The notes under the pieces: generated by a model
What the model saw: only the letters and a program-made list of their open reading frames with translations
Databases searched by the model: none
What the model was told of the DNA's origin: nothing
Program-made: the position numbers and the translations under genes
NCBI GenBank assembly: GCA_907165065.1
Contig: OU015530.1
Span: 44,642,965 to 44,706,964 of the forward strand
Source: Caprimulgus europaeus
Taxonomy: Eukaryota; Chordata; Aves; Caprimulgiformes; Caprimulgidae
Direction of reading: 5' to 3'
Length of the DNA stretch: 64,000 nt
In this document: positions 26,564-39,448 of the stretch, piece after piece
Layout of the letters: every line of letters starts with the position of its first letter
How positions within the stretch are numbered: position 1 is the stretch's first letter

Positions 26564-29500
26564 CACCCTCTTTCACAGAACTTGAGATATATTTTGTATT
26601 TTAAGAGGGAACTGATGAGTTCCGTAATCTGGTCAACACCTCAAATACATTTAATGAAGGAACATCAGAGGTCTATGGTATTTGTATACTTCAAGATGTG
26701 GACAGCTACATGACAAAGATAAATGCCAGCCTGGGAAACAAAAAATTGGACTGTAGTAATTTATAAGAGTAGAAAATGAGAAACCTTTAGACAACAATTG
26801 ATTTAGATTTGACTGAGAAACAGGCATATGAAGAACAAGTAAATTGTCACATCATAAAAAGATCTTCACTTGGGTTTATTCTAAAGTATTCTTTAAATAG
26901 GGGGAAAAAGCTCCTCACAACAACAACATTCACTGAGAAATTATATTGATTTGGTAGGCAGAGCCTGAGGGATGTCAAACCAGAAAATCACTATAATCAA
27001 ATACAAAGGAAATTCATCATGGCAAAAAGGAAGTGAGTGGATGTGCAAAGCTCATGAAAGAAAAATAACACTGCTTGTTGCTAGATGCATTATTTAAAAA
27101 AGAAAACCAAAGAGAATGCTAAAATTATTCCTAAGCAATAAATGAATGTATGAGAAATCTAATAGATATCGAGAGAAAGTAATTAGGGTATAGGCTGTAT
27201 TTTATTGAAGAGACATTGCAGAGTTCCATAATCAAATGTACCTTGCAACTATGTTCTAAAGACAAATTTTGGGTTGAAGATTAAAAATCTGAATATTTAA
27301 AAGCATAACACTTATATTTCCCAGAAGGACTGCATAAAAAGAGAGAAAATATATGCTAAACCCACAATTCTAATTTACTTTTCTGTAATGAAACAGAAAA
27401 GTGCTGAATAAAGTCCAGCAGAAGCCAGGGTGTTGATAATTGACAAAGCAGACAACTTCAAATATCCTAGGACAAGAAAGATTAGGTTTAATATGTCTCA
27501 AATGTGTGGGTTTAAAATAATTTCATTCAACATTTGTTCTCAGTCTTGAATAGGAGAAGAGGAAGAGGGGAGATTAAATGGCAGGTGAATTGAATGTTTC
27601 TTCTGGTGATAATAAAATCTAGAGCACCGATGGAATGTAACTTAATCTAAACCAGCACAAACCACTTATGTTCTTCTAGAAAATATGTGTGTGACATAAG
27701 GCCTGATCTTTCAGTGCAATATGGAAGCAGAAACAGCAACACACCCCGCTCAAAGCTCCCCTTTGCACGTGGGGTGGTGTACAGCACCGGGTTCCCAACG
27801 CAGCCTCCGCACAACATTCTGACAGCCAATTTAGGGAAAAAAAGACTCAACTGTGGTTTATATTTTTGAATGCCCTGCTTTTTGCATGTGTGACCTGGGA
27901 ACATTTCTCTGAAGCATTATAGTACATAGTCAAGAGGTGCAAGCAAGTTGAAAATGAGGCTAGAAAAGTTTAATACAGAGCAGTCAGAAAACTCTGGCAA
28001 AAATTTGGCCAGAAAAATTTATTATACAAGTTGCACAATTCCCATTCCCCTCCACAGTACTAAATTGTGCTACACTAAGCAGTAGGTGAGGTGCTAAGAA
28101 ATAGTAGACAACTTGCAAGTGGTGGTAAATTTTCCTATGGCTGCTGGAAGTGGCAGTCCTCAGAGCCAACCCCTAAGCCCATCTTCATCTTCTACCACTT
28201 GTTTTCATTAGAGGTGGTAAAACAAAAACACCCATCTGCCACCGCTCCAAATAAAATTTGTGTACTTGCATGATAACTACATACAGCTTTAGGGAACTGC
28301 TCTTCATTACTGTCAGTAAAGGGCTTATCGTTAGAGATTTAAATGGCAACTTCACAAGTATCTGGAGCCAGACAGAGAGTGGGATTCATTTAATAAAATA
28401 AAGACATCTATATCTGCGTTATTCATCTTAGTCAATTAACATAAAGAAGACTGTTAGGACATATTTAGTTGACATACTTAGACATTTGCTTTAGGATGAG
28501 GTAAATTACACTGTAGGTCCCTTTGAATGTATTAATTAGATTTTGATTTTCTATAAGCAAAGCTCAGGTGACTTGCTCAGTGTACGTTTTCATCTAATTG
28601 GATGATTCCTATTTGCTTTGCAAAGTGCCTGCAAGTGGATTCAAGAAGCCAATAAATTGTGTGTGCAATTAAGTTCACAAAACTATTGACTTCTTATTTA
28701 TGCTTTTTTTTCTTTTTGTTTTGACTTAATTTTTCTACCTTAAAAGAAACAAAACCAGTTTGATTGGAACACAGAAAAGGTCCATCTGCTTCATGTCTTC
28801 TAAGAGTGACCAACAGCAAATATCCAGGGAACAGTGTAAGTGTAGGAAGAAACCTCTCTGATACACACTTCCAGCAAATGCAATTTGCATTATAAACTGC
28901 TTTAGCTGGGTTGATATTTTGTCTTGAAGCAGAGATAAGAACTTAGCCCTCATAAGGTTTCAATAAAAATTGTCTGTGCAATGCTTCAGAGCAGTAAAGC
29001 ACTTTACAAGTGCTAAGAATCACTACTCAATGTTTTACTTGTATTAGAGATTTGATTATGAAATGCTCAGAATTAATATGCTTATTACTTGTACAAGCAC
29101 AAAGCTTGAAGTCTATTAGCTGCCAACCAGTCTACCAATTCACATGATCTTCTGATTAAAAGCACCCTGAAGACCACTGCAGTAATAATGAGGTGTCTCT
29201 TAAAGAATCCAAATCAACATACTTATTTTAAAAAAATATTTATTATAACCGGAGTTTAAACATAGTAGTTACAGCTTCTATTTCTCAGACATACAAAACC
29301 CAAACATTTGCCTCTCTGGCAAAGTCTCTTTAGGAATTTTCAGAGCTTTAGCTCTGAAGTTGCAACTTCCTATAACATATTGAGTTTATATCAAGGGCAA
29401 GATAATTTACTCCATTTTGAACTATTTAGCACAAAAGGTCTTTGCAATAAATGCTATCACCTCTGAGAGCTCTCTCTTTCTTTTCCTCTCTTCTTAGTCC

Positions 29501-29726
29501 TAGCAAAACATTCTCCAAACTTAGTATGTAAATACGTTAACATGACGTAGAAAATTATTTTACTTGGATAAATATTCCTTAAAAAATCACCTAATGCTAC
29601 ATGATTAGCATAAAAATCATAATGTGCTTACATAAAAAAGTAAAATCAGTAACTTTCTATCAGTCTATACAATACTATGTAATAGTCAACACAAAAATGC
29701 TCAGTTAATGCAAACATTTTTCCCTG

Positions 29727-29950
29727 GCTGAAGAGTAGAGCTGGAAGGGACCTGAAAGTCTTCTAGTCTGAGGAGAACCAGCTATACCTAGTAATGCCAG
29801 CCTCACCTGACCATAAAGATTTCTGATATTGGAGAAATCCATAACTTCTGCAGTCAATATACTTACATTGCTTCATCCTCCTTATCACTAGATAAAAAAT
29901 ACCTTTTTAATTTCCACTGTATACTTAATATTTTTGCCCCCTGCACTAGT
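29727..29950 (-). mobile_element. Old, diverged CR1 LINE 3' fragment
   Basis: The plus strand carries AGAGCTGGAAGGGACCTGAA followed by GTCTTCTAGTCT, then CAGCCTCACCTGACC and, later, TTGCTTCATCCTCCTTATCA. These correspond in order to an antisense CR1 3' UTR, but with many substitutions and no terminal octamers. It looks clearly older than the copies at 5813 and 16606. The boundaries are approximate. Confidence 0.6.
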
Positions 29951-32900
29951 AAAAGGGAGAATAGATTATTTTTTCCTTTTGAGAAACCAACTATGTCATA
30001 CAAGGGTAGCTGTCAGAGTTTGATACTAGCAAAGACCAGCTCCTAAGATATGTCTTCTTTTGAAAATTATTTATGAACCAATTTTCTATTAATTACTGCA
30101 TATGAGGTAAAGTATATTTACATTTGTCTCATATTAAGTCCTTTGTTATGCTGGCATTACCAACATAAAATATTGAAAATATGTTACCTATAGAGCCAAT
30201 TAGAATAATCAAGGGAAAAAAATTCCATTACAAATCTTAGAGTAATCTCTTACTGCATTTTAAGGGATTGACTACATTATTCCATTACTTCTTTAGCAAT
30301 ATTACAGTTGCCGAAATATCAGAATTCTTATATGCTGTTTCAAATTATTCTCTGAACAATGTCTCCCCCAATCTATCATATACTATATTGTCTACATACA
30401 GCAAAAATTCTTATAGCGTTACAGATTCTCAAAATACTTCATAAAACAGGTTCCCATCTTGCTTGAGCAAATGGTATTAATGGAACATGTAGAAGTAGAT
30501 GACTGCATACAATTACTATTTTGTCCCTGAAAGGCAAATTGTCTAGCAGCCGTTTACAGATTCAGCCACAAATTAGGGCTACCATGTGCAACTGAAATTG
30601 CTGAGGAAATGTCTGTAAACAACATTTTGTTTTTCAAACTCAAGTTTGAGTAGGTAGAGACTGCACAGCAGAGTTTACTCAAAAGCTACAAATAGACACT
30701 ATTGAACAATTAAGTGTTATTTTCACTGAAGCATAACAACTCTTATTGTACAATATGGAAACAATATTCTTCTTAAAAATAAAAAACCCCAACCCAATTA
30801 ATTACCAATTTGGTGACAGGATCTATGGCTCTATAATATTCAAATGGCCATCAGAAGAAAGAAGTAGCTGGTAAGATATAACAGACATTTATGCATTTAA
30901 TTCACCTTAAAAGAAAAAATAAGCCTTGAATTTAGAGAAGCAGGTAGTGTTTAGTTAATGAAGAATACAAGCCCAGAAACATTCTAAAACTGGACGGATT
31001 CAACAAGCTGAATCTTCACTGCTTTTCTTCTTGTATATATTCCTGCCCCAGAAAACAGTTTATGAGGTGAGTTAGAAATCTAAGTTCCCTTTCCAAATAA
31101 TTAAGAGAGAGAGAGACAAATGAAAGATCCAAATACTTGATGATTAAAATCCTCTAAATGAAATTCTTCAGATAGTATTTGTTTGATATACAAACACTTA
31201 GCATTTATTAATATTTAAATGCTGTAATATTTAAGTGCATTTGAGAGTACACAGTAGCCATCCAGACACTGTCATATTCAGGTCTAATACTTTGCCGCCT
31301 TATGCACAGGAATGACAGAGAACTACATAACCAACAGGAATAGACAGGCAGGGCCAGTGGTTTTAATCCTGATCTTGCATGTAGATGAATCAGGTTTAAC
31401 TTTCTACTGCAGACTACTATAAAAGTCATTTGGTAAGCATCAAGCAACTCAGATGCCTAAACATGGAAATCTAAGTGTCATTTTAGTTACCCAAAGACTT
31501 ATTTCCATAAGAATGGCAGATATGAAAAGGACCTACAACAGCCTCACATCCTTCTTGACTGGAGCTATAGGCTGAGTTTGTGTGCTTTAGGACATCCAAA
31601 GCTGCTCCAGACATTCACACTTACGCATTGCATTTACCATTCATGGGCTATTTACTTCTCTAATTTTCAGCGCATACCTTATGAAAACCAGATTTCCTGC
31701 ACAGGCTCTAGAGAAAGGCATGTTCCTAAAGTGCTTTGATTTACCCCGTGGAGATATCTTTATCTGTGCACTGTATATGGATTTCTCTCTCTTAATATAT
31801 ATACTGTGTGTGAACATCCTCCTCGGTGTGTCCATTTTATCAGAATCTCAGCATTTCCACGCCTGATATTGTAATTTAGATGGAAAAGTGATGCAACATT
31901 CACTATGACATCAAGGGTATACAACATCATAAGAGCAAAACAGACAATCCCTGGAGATCTACGGATGGCCAAACCTTCATGAATGGAGCTCCATTTGCGC
32001 CATGTACAGAGAGGAAGCTTGGTTGACTTCAGACTTAATGAGTTTGAATCAACTAGGTAACTAAATGACCTCAGGGCAGGATTAATATGTATGGGTAGGG
32101 GGCATTTACAACTCTGCCTAAAGCTATCTCACTTGGATGCTATGAATTGCCCTCCTGAGGATACTAGTCCTCTCTTTTGATTATGTAGATAGCTTGGCTT
32201 TCTAATTTAGGCATGAATAAGCTCCTTTTTAAAGCTTTGAATTATTTTTGTGGAATCTTTGTGGCTTTGGCTAGGACACATCCTGATGGATTTAGATCTG
32301 ATGGATCCACATTAAATCAGAGTATTTCAGAGATATCAAATCAACCTCGAAGAGCCAAGACTAGAATTTAGAAAGAGGAATTTTGGACCTAAACATATAA
32401 TTGGTGTTTCTTTAAAATCTCCACATTTCACCAAGTTTTCTCTCTAAGTCAGCGAAATTTTCTAATTTGACATTCAGATCCATAAACTATAACGACTATC
32501 TTACTGCTATCAACAGTCTAAGTGCAGTACCAAAGTTCAGTTCAATGAACCATCAAATAATATTATCTTTGGGGCATTTTCTCCCTTTGATGAGCACACA
32601 TAAGACCTAGTTACATTAATCATCATATATATATTAAGAAGTAAATGTAATCCATTGTACATTCAGCCTGTCAAAATGTATCAATTATTCAGTCAGAAAG
32701 GTCTGACTGCATGAATCATTTCAGTGCTCACTACAGAGCAGCCTTGGAAAAAGGTTTTGATAAAATAACTGAGTAGGACTTTTAAAAACTATTATTCTTA
32801 ACTAAAAATTGAGGTATAAGTAGGGAAGGCATAAGTAGGTATAAGACAGGTTTAGGACTGCTTAGAATGCATTTCTTTTTCTGTCCTCCCTGCTAAGCTC

Positions 32901-35900
32901 TTTCCAATTCAGACAGTATTTCCATTCTGCTACAGGTTTCACTCAGGAAATTAATTTCTTAGCTGGATGTCACCTGAGGATGTCCAAATGAACCACCTAA
33001 CATTTCTGTAGCCTTTTTTTCTTTCTGATGCTGTCTTACATCTTAACATTTCACATAACAACTGCAAGATTTTTATGGCAGATGACCTATCTTATTATAA
33101 ACTCTATAAAGTGCTGCACCACACTCTATGGCATTATAAAAATAAGATAGCATCACTGCTTGAGGATTCATTTATGTCCTGAAAGTCCTCTTTCACAGGG
33201 AAGTATACTGGGCAAAACTGTAGGTTTTGGCCAGCAAGAAACAAGACTGGAAGAGGATTGATTTCCTCTGCTTTCCACACTTTTACAGGAGATTCTTGTT
33301 TTCTTTCCCTTCCTAATAATTCCTCCTCCCCTAGTGTTGGGTGGGTGTTGATGTTGTTTAGAAGGAGGTAATTGCAGGAGATATTTTGCATGACAGGATG
33401 AGATACTAGACTTATCTAGTGCGTATGTAGAGGAATGCATTGAACAGAAGTCCTTTAAGGTACATTAAGCTTGACATTCTTCTTTCCTCTGTTGTGAGTT
33501 TGGCAGACACGACTGCTGTGAGACAATGATGTGGGCTGCAGCTTGCTCTCATTTTAACGCCAGCTCAATCCTGACATTCTCCAGTGTCTAGTGATTTTGC
33601 AGTGAGATATCTTAAAGAAGTTTTTCTTTTCCCCCAGTTTTTCAAATGAACTTAATATAGTGTAAAGCAAGAGTTTATGATCCCAGAGAGAGATATACCA
33701 TACAGACTAGCACAGCATAAAAAGCATCAGGATAGGTTTTCCAGCACCCCCCAGTGCCTCAACTCTGAGACAAAGGGACTATTTTCTAATCAAAAGCCCT
33801 CATATTTTTCATTCTTTGGTACTCTTTTGATAACAGAAGGCCCAGACAAACAGAAGCAAATAGAAACTCTATTCTGCTGTTAATGCAAGCCTGTTCACAA
33901 AATGCCTCCCATAGGCTGCTTTCCACCAGCCCTGCTATTTCATTTAATCCGTTCAGTCCTGACGGATCAACTTAGGCGATTAGACAAGGGATTTGGGCTC
34001 TGAGGGATAATTGGATGACTTGCATGCAATAAACTTCTTCCACGCTCTTTTCACTTTTTTCTTTTGTTCTCTTTGCTCATCCCTTTGTTTCTCATCATTA
34101 ATTTTTTTAATCAAGTTTGCAACATCCTTGCAGATACAGCAAGATAGTAATGGGACTGAGCAGCAAGAACCTAAACACCTACATTGTGGCTCCTGCTGTT
34201 TCTTGCCTCTTTAGATTGTTCTGATGTGATACCAAAGGGAAGAGCAGCTGAATTTCAATGACAAGATGCAGCAGTCAAGGCTTCATTTTTGTATCAGCAG
34301 CACTGCTGAAGTTGCAGGGAAACAACAAATGAGCTCAGATGTCTTTGCCTAATCTCAGGTGAATCCTGGAGGAAAGCTCATACAGTGGGAAAAAAGTTAA
34401 ATTATGGCAGAATTTAGTTGGTTGCATTCTGGTGAATTTTGTGTGAATTATACCATGGTCAAAGAGCATACTGACATAGATTAAGGATTGCTGTAACGTA
34501 CCTTTCTTTTCCCCCTGTAACTACCTTCATTCTCACGCCTTGTCACATTCAAGTCCCAGTCTAGGTGCTTTTTTTTGCTTTGGACACACAACCACATTCT
34601 CACTCTTTAGTCCTCAGCCTGATACCTCTAACTTTCATATCCTCCTAGTTTGACATGTTCCTCTCACATCAACCACTTTCCTCACATAATCTTTCCTAAT
34701 ATCTTATTTATTTACTTTATAAAATTGCCTTCCTCTGCTCAAGTGATTTTAAGTTTCTTTTAGCTCCTTTTATTTCCTGTATGCTAGCAAAATTTGTCAG
34801 CCACATGGAAGTTTCAACATCTTCCTCTAATATTACAATATAAATGTCTTCCATAATAAATTACAGTGAAATATTAATGATTGCTATGCTATCAACCATA
34901 AAAAATAATAGCAACAAAAAATAAAAACCAGATCTTAAACCACCTAGCTTAAATGTGTACAGACTGTGTAACCAGCTGCTGAATGTGCAGAAGTCCTTCT
35001 CAGTGCCCATCTGTAAGGAATACAAATATTGCAGCCATAGCTACCGAGACTTAGCTCAACTTGTTGGAAAGAAAGTTTTCTTTATAGATGTCCACATTCA
35101 GCCTGACATGAGCAAACAGACACAACGTCCTGCATACCTCCTCTGAAGAGCTGCTCAGGTAACACTGACAGGCATAATAGGGAAATAGGACAGACAGCCT
35201 TGTGAAATGCTGTAGGTTGCTTACAAATGAAAAACACTCATCCAAAACAAGGTCAAAAGCAAAACAAAATTTATTTCTCCTGCTACTAGAGATATTCAAG
35301 AGCTAGTCATCTTCAGATGAAAGTATGGGTGATTTTAAGATGAGACAAATATGTTACTGGGAAATAAATTGAAAAATACTTTTCAGAGTTCTTGTATGAC
35401 TGGAGGGAGCATGCAGCTCGGCTCTCCGTATCTCCTCAGTGAAGAGCACTTTTGAGTAGCTCAGGCAGAACGCTGGAGGATGTGACTGTTGTGTTGCTTC
35501 AAATCACACTCCTGTGCTCTGCACTGAGAACATAAGTTGACTGAAGATGGAGTAATGAACTAAGTGGGTGAGATATGAAAAACATGATTAAACTAAGCTC
35601 ACAAAAGGAGAAATGTTGTGTTTGGCTCCAAATACAGAAGGATAGAATGATGGTAAGAGTTTGTCTCTTCTGTGGAGTGATGTGGTGATATCTGAGTTAG
35701 GTTGTTTAGTTTTTCTTCAGCAGTCTAAACACAACAGAGGTCTCAGCAGCAGTTAATTTACTGTGTTTTGTGACTGAGGAGCCCACATCAAAATAACTTT
35801 TTCCTCTTTCCCTAGGATCTCAAGGGACACCCTCAGACAGGTACTGGGAATTTCAGACACTTTATGTCTTTCTGCCCTACACCCTAGTACATTCAAGAGA

Positions 35901-35969
35901 ACCTAGAGCTTTTAAAATAAAAATTTAGGTTAAATATCACGCAGTTGTCTTCTCAGCCAAGTGCTACAT

Positions 35970-35985
35970 AAAAAAAAAAAAAAAA
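35970..35985 (+). repeat. A16 homopolymer
   Basis: A run of 16 A. The sequence to its left shows no recognisable retrocopy. Confidence 0.9.
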
Positions 35986-36844
35986 GAGTAGGCTATCTCT
36001 CCACATAAAGCTGGTGGACAAATCCCATTTCAAAGTGACTGTGCACTACATGAGTGATGGAATAAACCACAGTAGGAATCAATTCTGTATCCAGAGGGAG
36101 TCAGACCAAGCAACTAACAAGGTCTTTCTATAACTCAGTAGAAAATGGTTTCTGGAAGAATATCACCAGGCACTTCTCACAAGCATACAGGTGTTAACCT
36201 TGGTGCCCTGGCCATGTTCCAGCTCAGGTAATTACCTTTTTCACTTAAATTCTCCTTCCAGACTCGCCTGGCTTGTCTCCACTCCCTGGCCCTGATTTAT
36301 ATGCAATTAAGCAGCAGCAGTGTTTCACTGCCCAGGTGGTTGCTTGTCAGCACAGGGAGCGGTGAGGAGATCAGCTGTGGAGTGAAACAGTCGTTATATT
36401 GACTACAAGTCCCCATTAAAGGTTAGGAAGTTCTTTAGGATCCTTGCAAATATACTCTCTAGATGAAAGACGACCCTGTATAAACCATCCTAGGCCTCAC
36501 CTCTGCTTACGAGGAGGGTGGCTGAGTTTTTCTTGTTAAGGGTGAGAGCATAGTTGGCTCCTCCTCCTCTCAGCAAGCTCAGTAGGCAGCTTCCTCCCCC
36601 CAGTCACCATCCTGCAGCACTCCTGATCTCTACAGAAGAGTTGCTTTGTTTCACCCCTTTCTCTCCTTTGGTGCAGCCCTTTGAGTCCACTGGAAGCATC
36701 CATGTCTCCTGAGGCTTGGTTCCTGCAATGTCACAGCCTCCACCATCTGCAGATTTCTGCTCTCAAAAAAATGTAGGTGAGCAGGCCGTTGAGAAATGCT
36801 TGGAAGCCTTTGTTTCATATTCCAAATCTTACAGAAATTTATTA

Positions 36845-36859
36845 TTTTTTTTTTTTTTT
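36845..36859 (+). repeat. T15 homopolymer
   Basis: A run of 15 T in ordinary intron sequence, just before the CR1 fragment at 36981. Confidence 0.9.
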
Positions 36860-36980
36860 CAACATTCATACCAGACTCTTCTTAGAATTGCAAATTAACA
36901 GTATGAGAGGAAACAGATAGAAACTAGAGCACTGGAAATTCTGGTATGAAAAGCTTTGTCTTTCTTCAAATACTGGAACG

Positions 36981-37118
36981 TGTAGCCAGGGAGCTGGATG
37001 CAATCTCCATCCTCAGAGAGATTCAAGATACAACTGCAACCCTGAGCAACCTGACCTGACCAAAACTACTCTGAGCAGTGGGCTGGACTAGATGAGCTCT
37101 GGAGGTCACTTCCTCTGG
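36981..37118 (+). mobile_element. CR1 LINE 3' fragment, plus strand
   Basis: In the sense direction the stretch reads TCTCCATCCTCAGAGAGATT, CAAGATACAACTGCA, CCTGAGCAACCTGA, and then GGGCTGGACTAGATGAGCTC followed by TGGAGGTCACTTCC. This is the usual end of CR1 ('TGGAGATATTCAAAACCCAACTGG...ctagatgatctccagaggtc' type) with moderate divergence. The terminal octamers are lost. It is antisense to PARD3. Confidence 0.82.
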
Positions 37119-37158
37119 AGCACAGGAATTTTTAGAGAGGATTTTTTATACTTATACA

Positions 37159-37196
37159 TACAGACAGACATAGACAGACATAAACACACACACATA
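37159..37196 (+). repeat. Compound microsatellite (CAGA/CACA type)
   Basis: Repeated CAGACAGACATAGACAGACA is followed by a short ACAC run. Confidence 0.85.
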
Positions 37197-38843
37197 AAAA
37201 TTCTGCCACAGCTAAACACAGTCATATATCTGCATCTTATTCTGCATGTGTGAATGTGCTCTACTGATCGTGGACACAGACTCTCACATATGACATGCTA
37301 CACAGATGATGGAGGCATCTGAGTCTGAGAAGGAATATTAAAAAAACATAAGCATGAGCTTCAATAAAGGAGGAATATTCCTGACACTGAATGCTCTCTT
37401 GGTTTTACCTACTTTCCTGTTAAATTCTGACATCTTAAGCTGCAGCAATTTTAACTACATCAGAATAGTGCAACTAATGAAAGCTAATGGAATTCAGCCT
37501 GTGTGAACAGTTCAATGTGGCTTAAGAGGAGAAACAACAATTTAGCTGTGACCATCTAAGCAAGACTTAGACAAAAATTTTTGAAATTCTAATTAGACTG
37601 GATATAAGAAAATCACTATGAATAAGAAAAAAAAAAAGACGGCCCTGCCCTAAATCAGAGTGCACGCACAGAACGGGCATTGACTGCATCCACCAAGCAT
37701 GACATGCTTTTCACAACTGAGGGATGAGCAAAGGAAAATGAAGATTGAGACTGTTCTCCAGGTACGTTCAGAAAAGGATTAGGGTACAGTCCACAGCACT
37801 TGGACTGCTTCAACCCACTATATTCTGCTGGTGCTAGGTAACCAACCATTGGTTATTTTAACACGGTACCTGAATGGAAAGTTTCCTGGATGCTACTCTG
37901 TAGGCAGACCTTCCAAGAAGAAACAGGTTATAAATCTCAATTTAAAATAGTAACACAAATGCATTTTGGGACTAGAAATTACCAGAGTATGATAATGTAG
38001 ACAAAACTTAGATGAACAGCTCTACTAAAGTGAAAGGAACGATTCTTTTAATTGTACATCCTTTCACAAAATGCCTTTGCATAAATTCTGGTAATTGCAT
38101 TTCTACATGATCCCCCAAAGATTTAGACAAAAAACATTGCTTACAGCACTGTTTTAATTTTGAGTTAGTTTTCAATGAACTATAAAGTCCTAACTTAGTG
38201 ACTGTGCAATCTTACTGACTGTAACCTACTCTATCTTAATTTCCCTCTATCATCTCTCCAATATTTTTGCCCCATTTGTCATTTATAAAACCATACATGT
38301 CCTCAATTTTTATTATGTCCATTTGAGAATTTATACTTTATTAGATACAGAGATTGGAAAAAAGTTAGTAAAAGCAAATGCAAATTGCTTCTACAGAAAA
38401 GAAGCCTCTGTCTTAAGTACAGTTTTAAAAAAGTTAGATCAACTAGCAATCTGTGAATTCTAGAAACATCTTAACAATGTCTCAAAGATGAAAGAACATA
38501 TCACAGAATGAGGAAAGGGGAAAAAATTAAATTATGTCTGCAGTCATAATGAATCAAAGCCCAGAAGGTGGTCTCCGAATCAGCAGGTTTTGATGAAATA
38601 TTAAGGAAAATTATTATTGATGAAAAATGAATAAGGTCTTTTTGATTTTAGCAACCTTTAAATCACACTTTGCTAATTAAAATAGCTTAAATGAATCCCT
38701 CCATTCCTTGATGGGAATTTAGCAATCTTTAGAAACGAGTGGGTTAATTTGACAACATTTTAGCAAATATGCATAGAGTTTATCTTAAGGAAGCAGACAC
38801 AGCACAGTTTAAGATGATGAACAAAATAATACATAGCTAAACC

Positions 38844-38870
38844 TTCTCTTTCTTTTTCCTTTTTTTTTTT
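38844..38870 (+). repeat. Pyrimidine-rich tract
   Basis: CTTCTCTTTCTTTTTCC is followed by 10 T. On the minus strand it is purine-rich. Confidence 0.85.
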
Positions 38871-39423
38871 AAACCCCATTGTGTCTACTAATACTATTAC
38901 AAACCAATGGCAGGCAGCTTCTGCTTGTTTCCTCTGCAGCATACAATACTCAGTAACATATACTACAGCTATTAATGAGCCATGAACTATGTATTAGGAA
39001 ATAAAGACCGATGCTACTATTTTCTGTCTCCTTTGTTTGCCAGGTCACAGCACCTTTAGGACAATCACTCCTACTGCCTAGGAGGTCAGTTACTGCAGGT
39101 ACTGCCGTCTTTAGAAAATAAATTTCCTTCCCAGAGATAAGTGGAAATGAGAAGTGTGAGGGACACGAGTTCTCAAATCCCTTGAAGTCGTACAGAGTCT
39201 AATTGCTTTTTAAAATGTTGGTAGTAGTAATTCTGCATTCTCTCTTCATCCCAGTTTGTACTGTGCTTCCTTTTAAAAGGAAACCTAGGAATCAGGGAAG
39301 GCTGTAATCGAGACTGAATTGTTGCACACAGAAGACATTTCATTACAGAATGCGAGGCAACTCAGGCGTGCCATGCATTATTGTTACAAAACTATACACA
39401 AAAGTTAAAATGAAGCAAAATCT

Positions 39424-39448
39424 GCCCCCCCACCCCCCCTTTTTTTTC
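39424..39448 (+). repeat. C-run/T-run tract
   Basis: Seven C, one A, seven C and eight T run together. In the PARD3 pre-mRNA this is an A-run followed by two G-runs. Confidence 0.9.

Larger units (their letters stand above)
16906..29726. other. Long unannotated intron stretch
   Basis: No gene is recognised. The stretch contains T runs (16919-16932 and 26550-26563), a G/T-rich tract (22667-22740) and a possible ancient repeat tail at 23520-23625. It also has a short (ACA)n near 26290-26307 and a candidate conserved element at 28501-28690. The remainder is AT-rich with no feature I can support. Confidence 0.55.
29951..36980. other. Unannotated intron stretch
   Basis: No gene or clear repeat is recognised. 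It contains a short (GA)n at about 31105-31118, a small imperfect inverted repeat at 33949-33965 (CCGTTCAG/CTGACGG) and an A16 run at 35970-35985. It also contains a T15 run at 36845-36859 and a candidate conserved element at 36190-36370. Confidence 0.55.
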
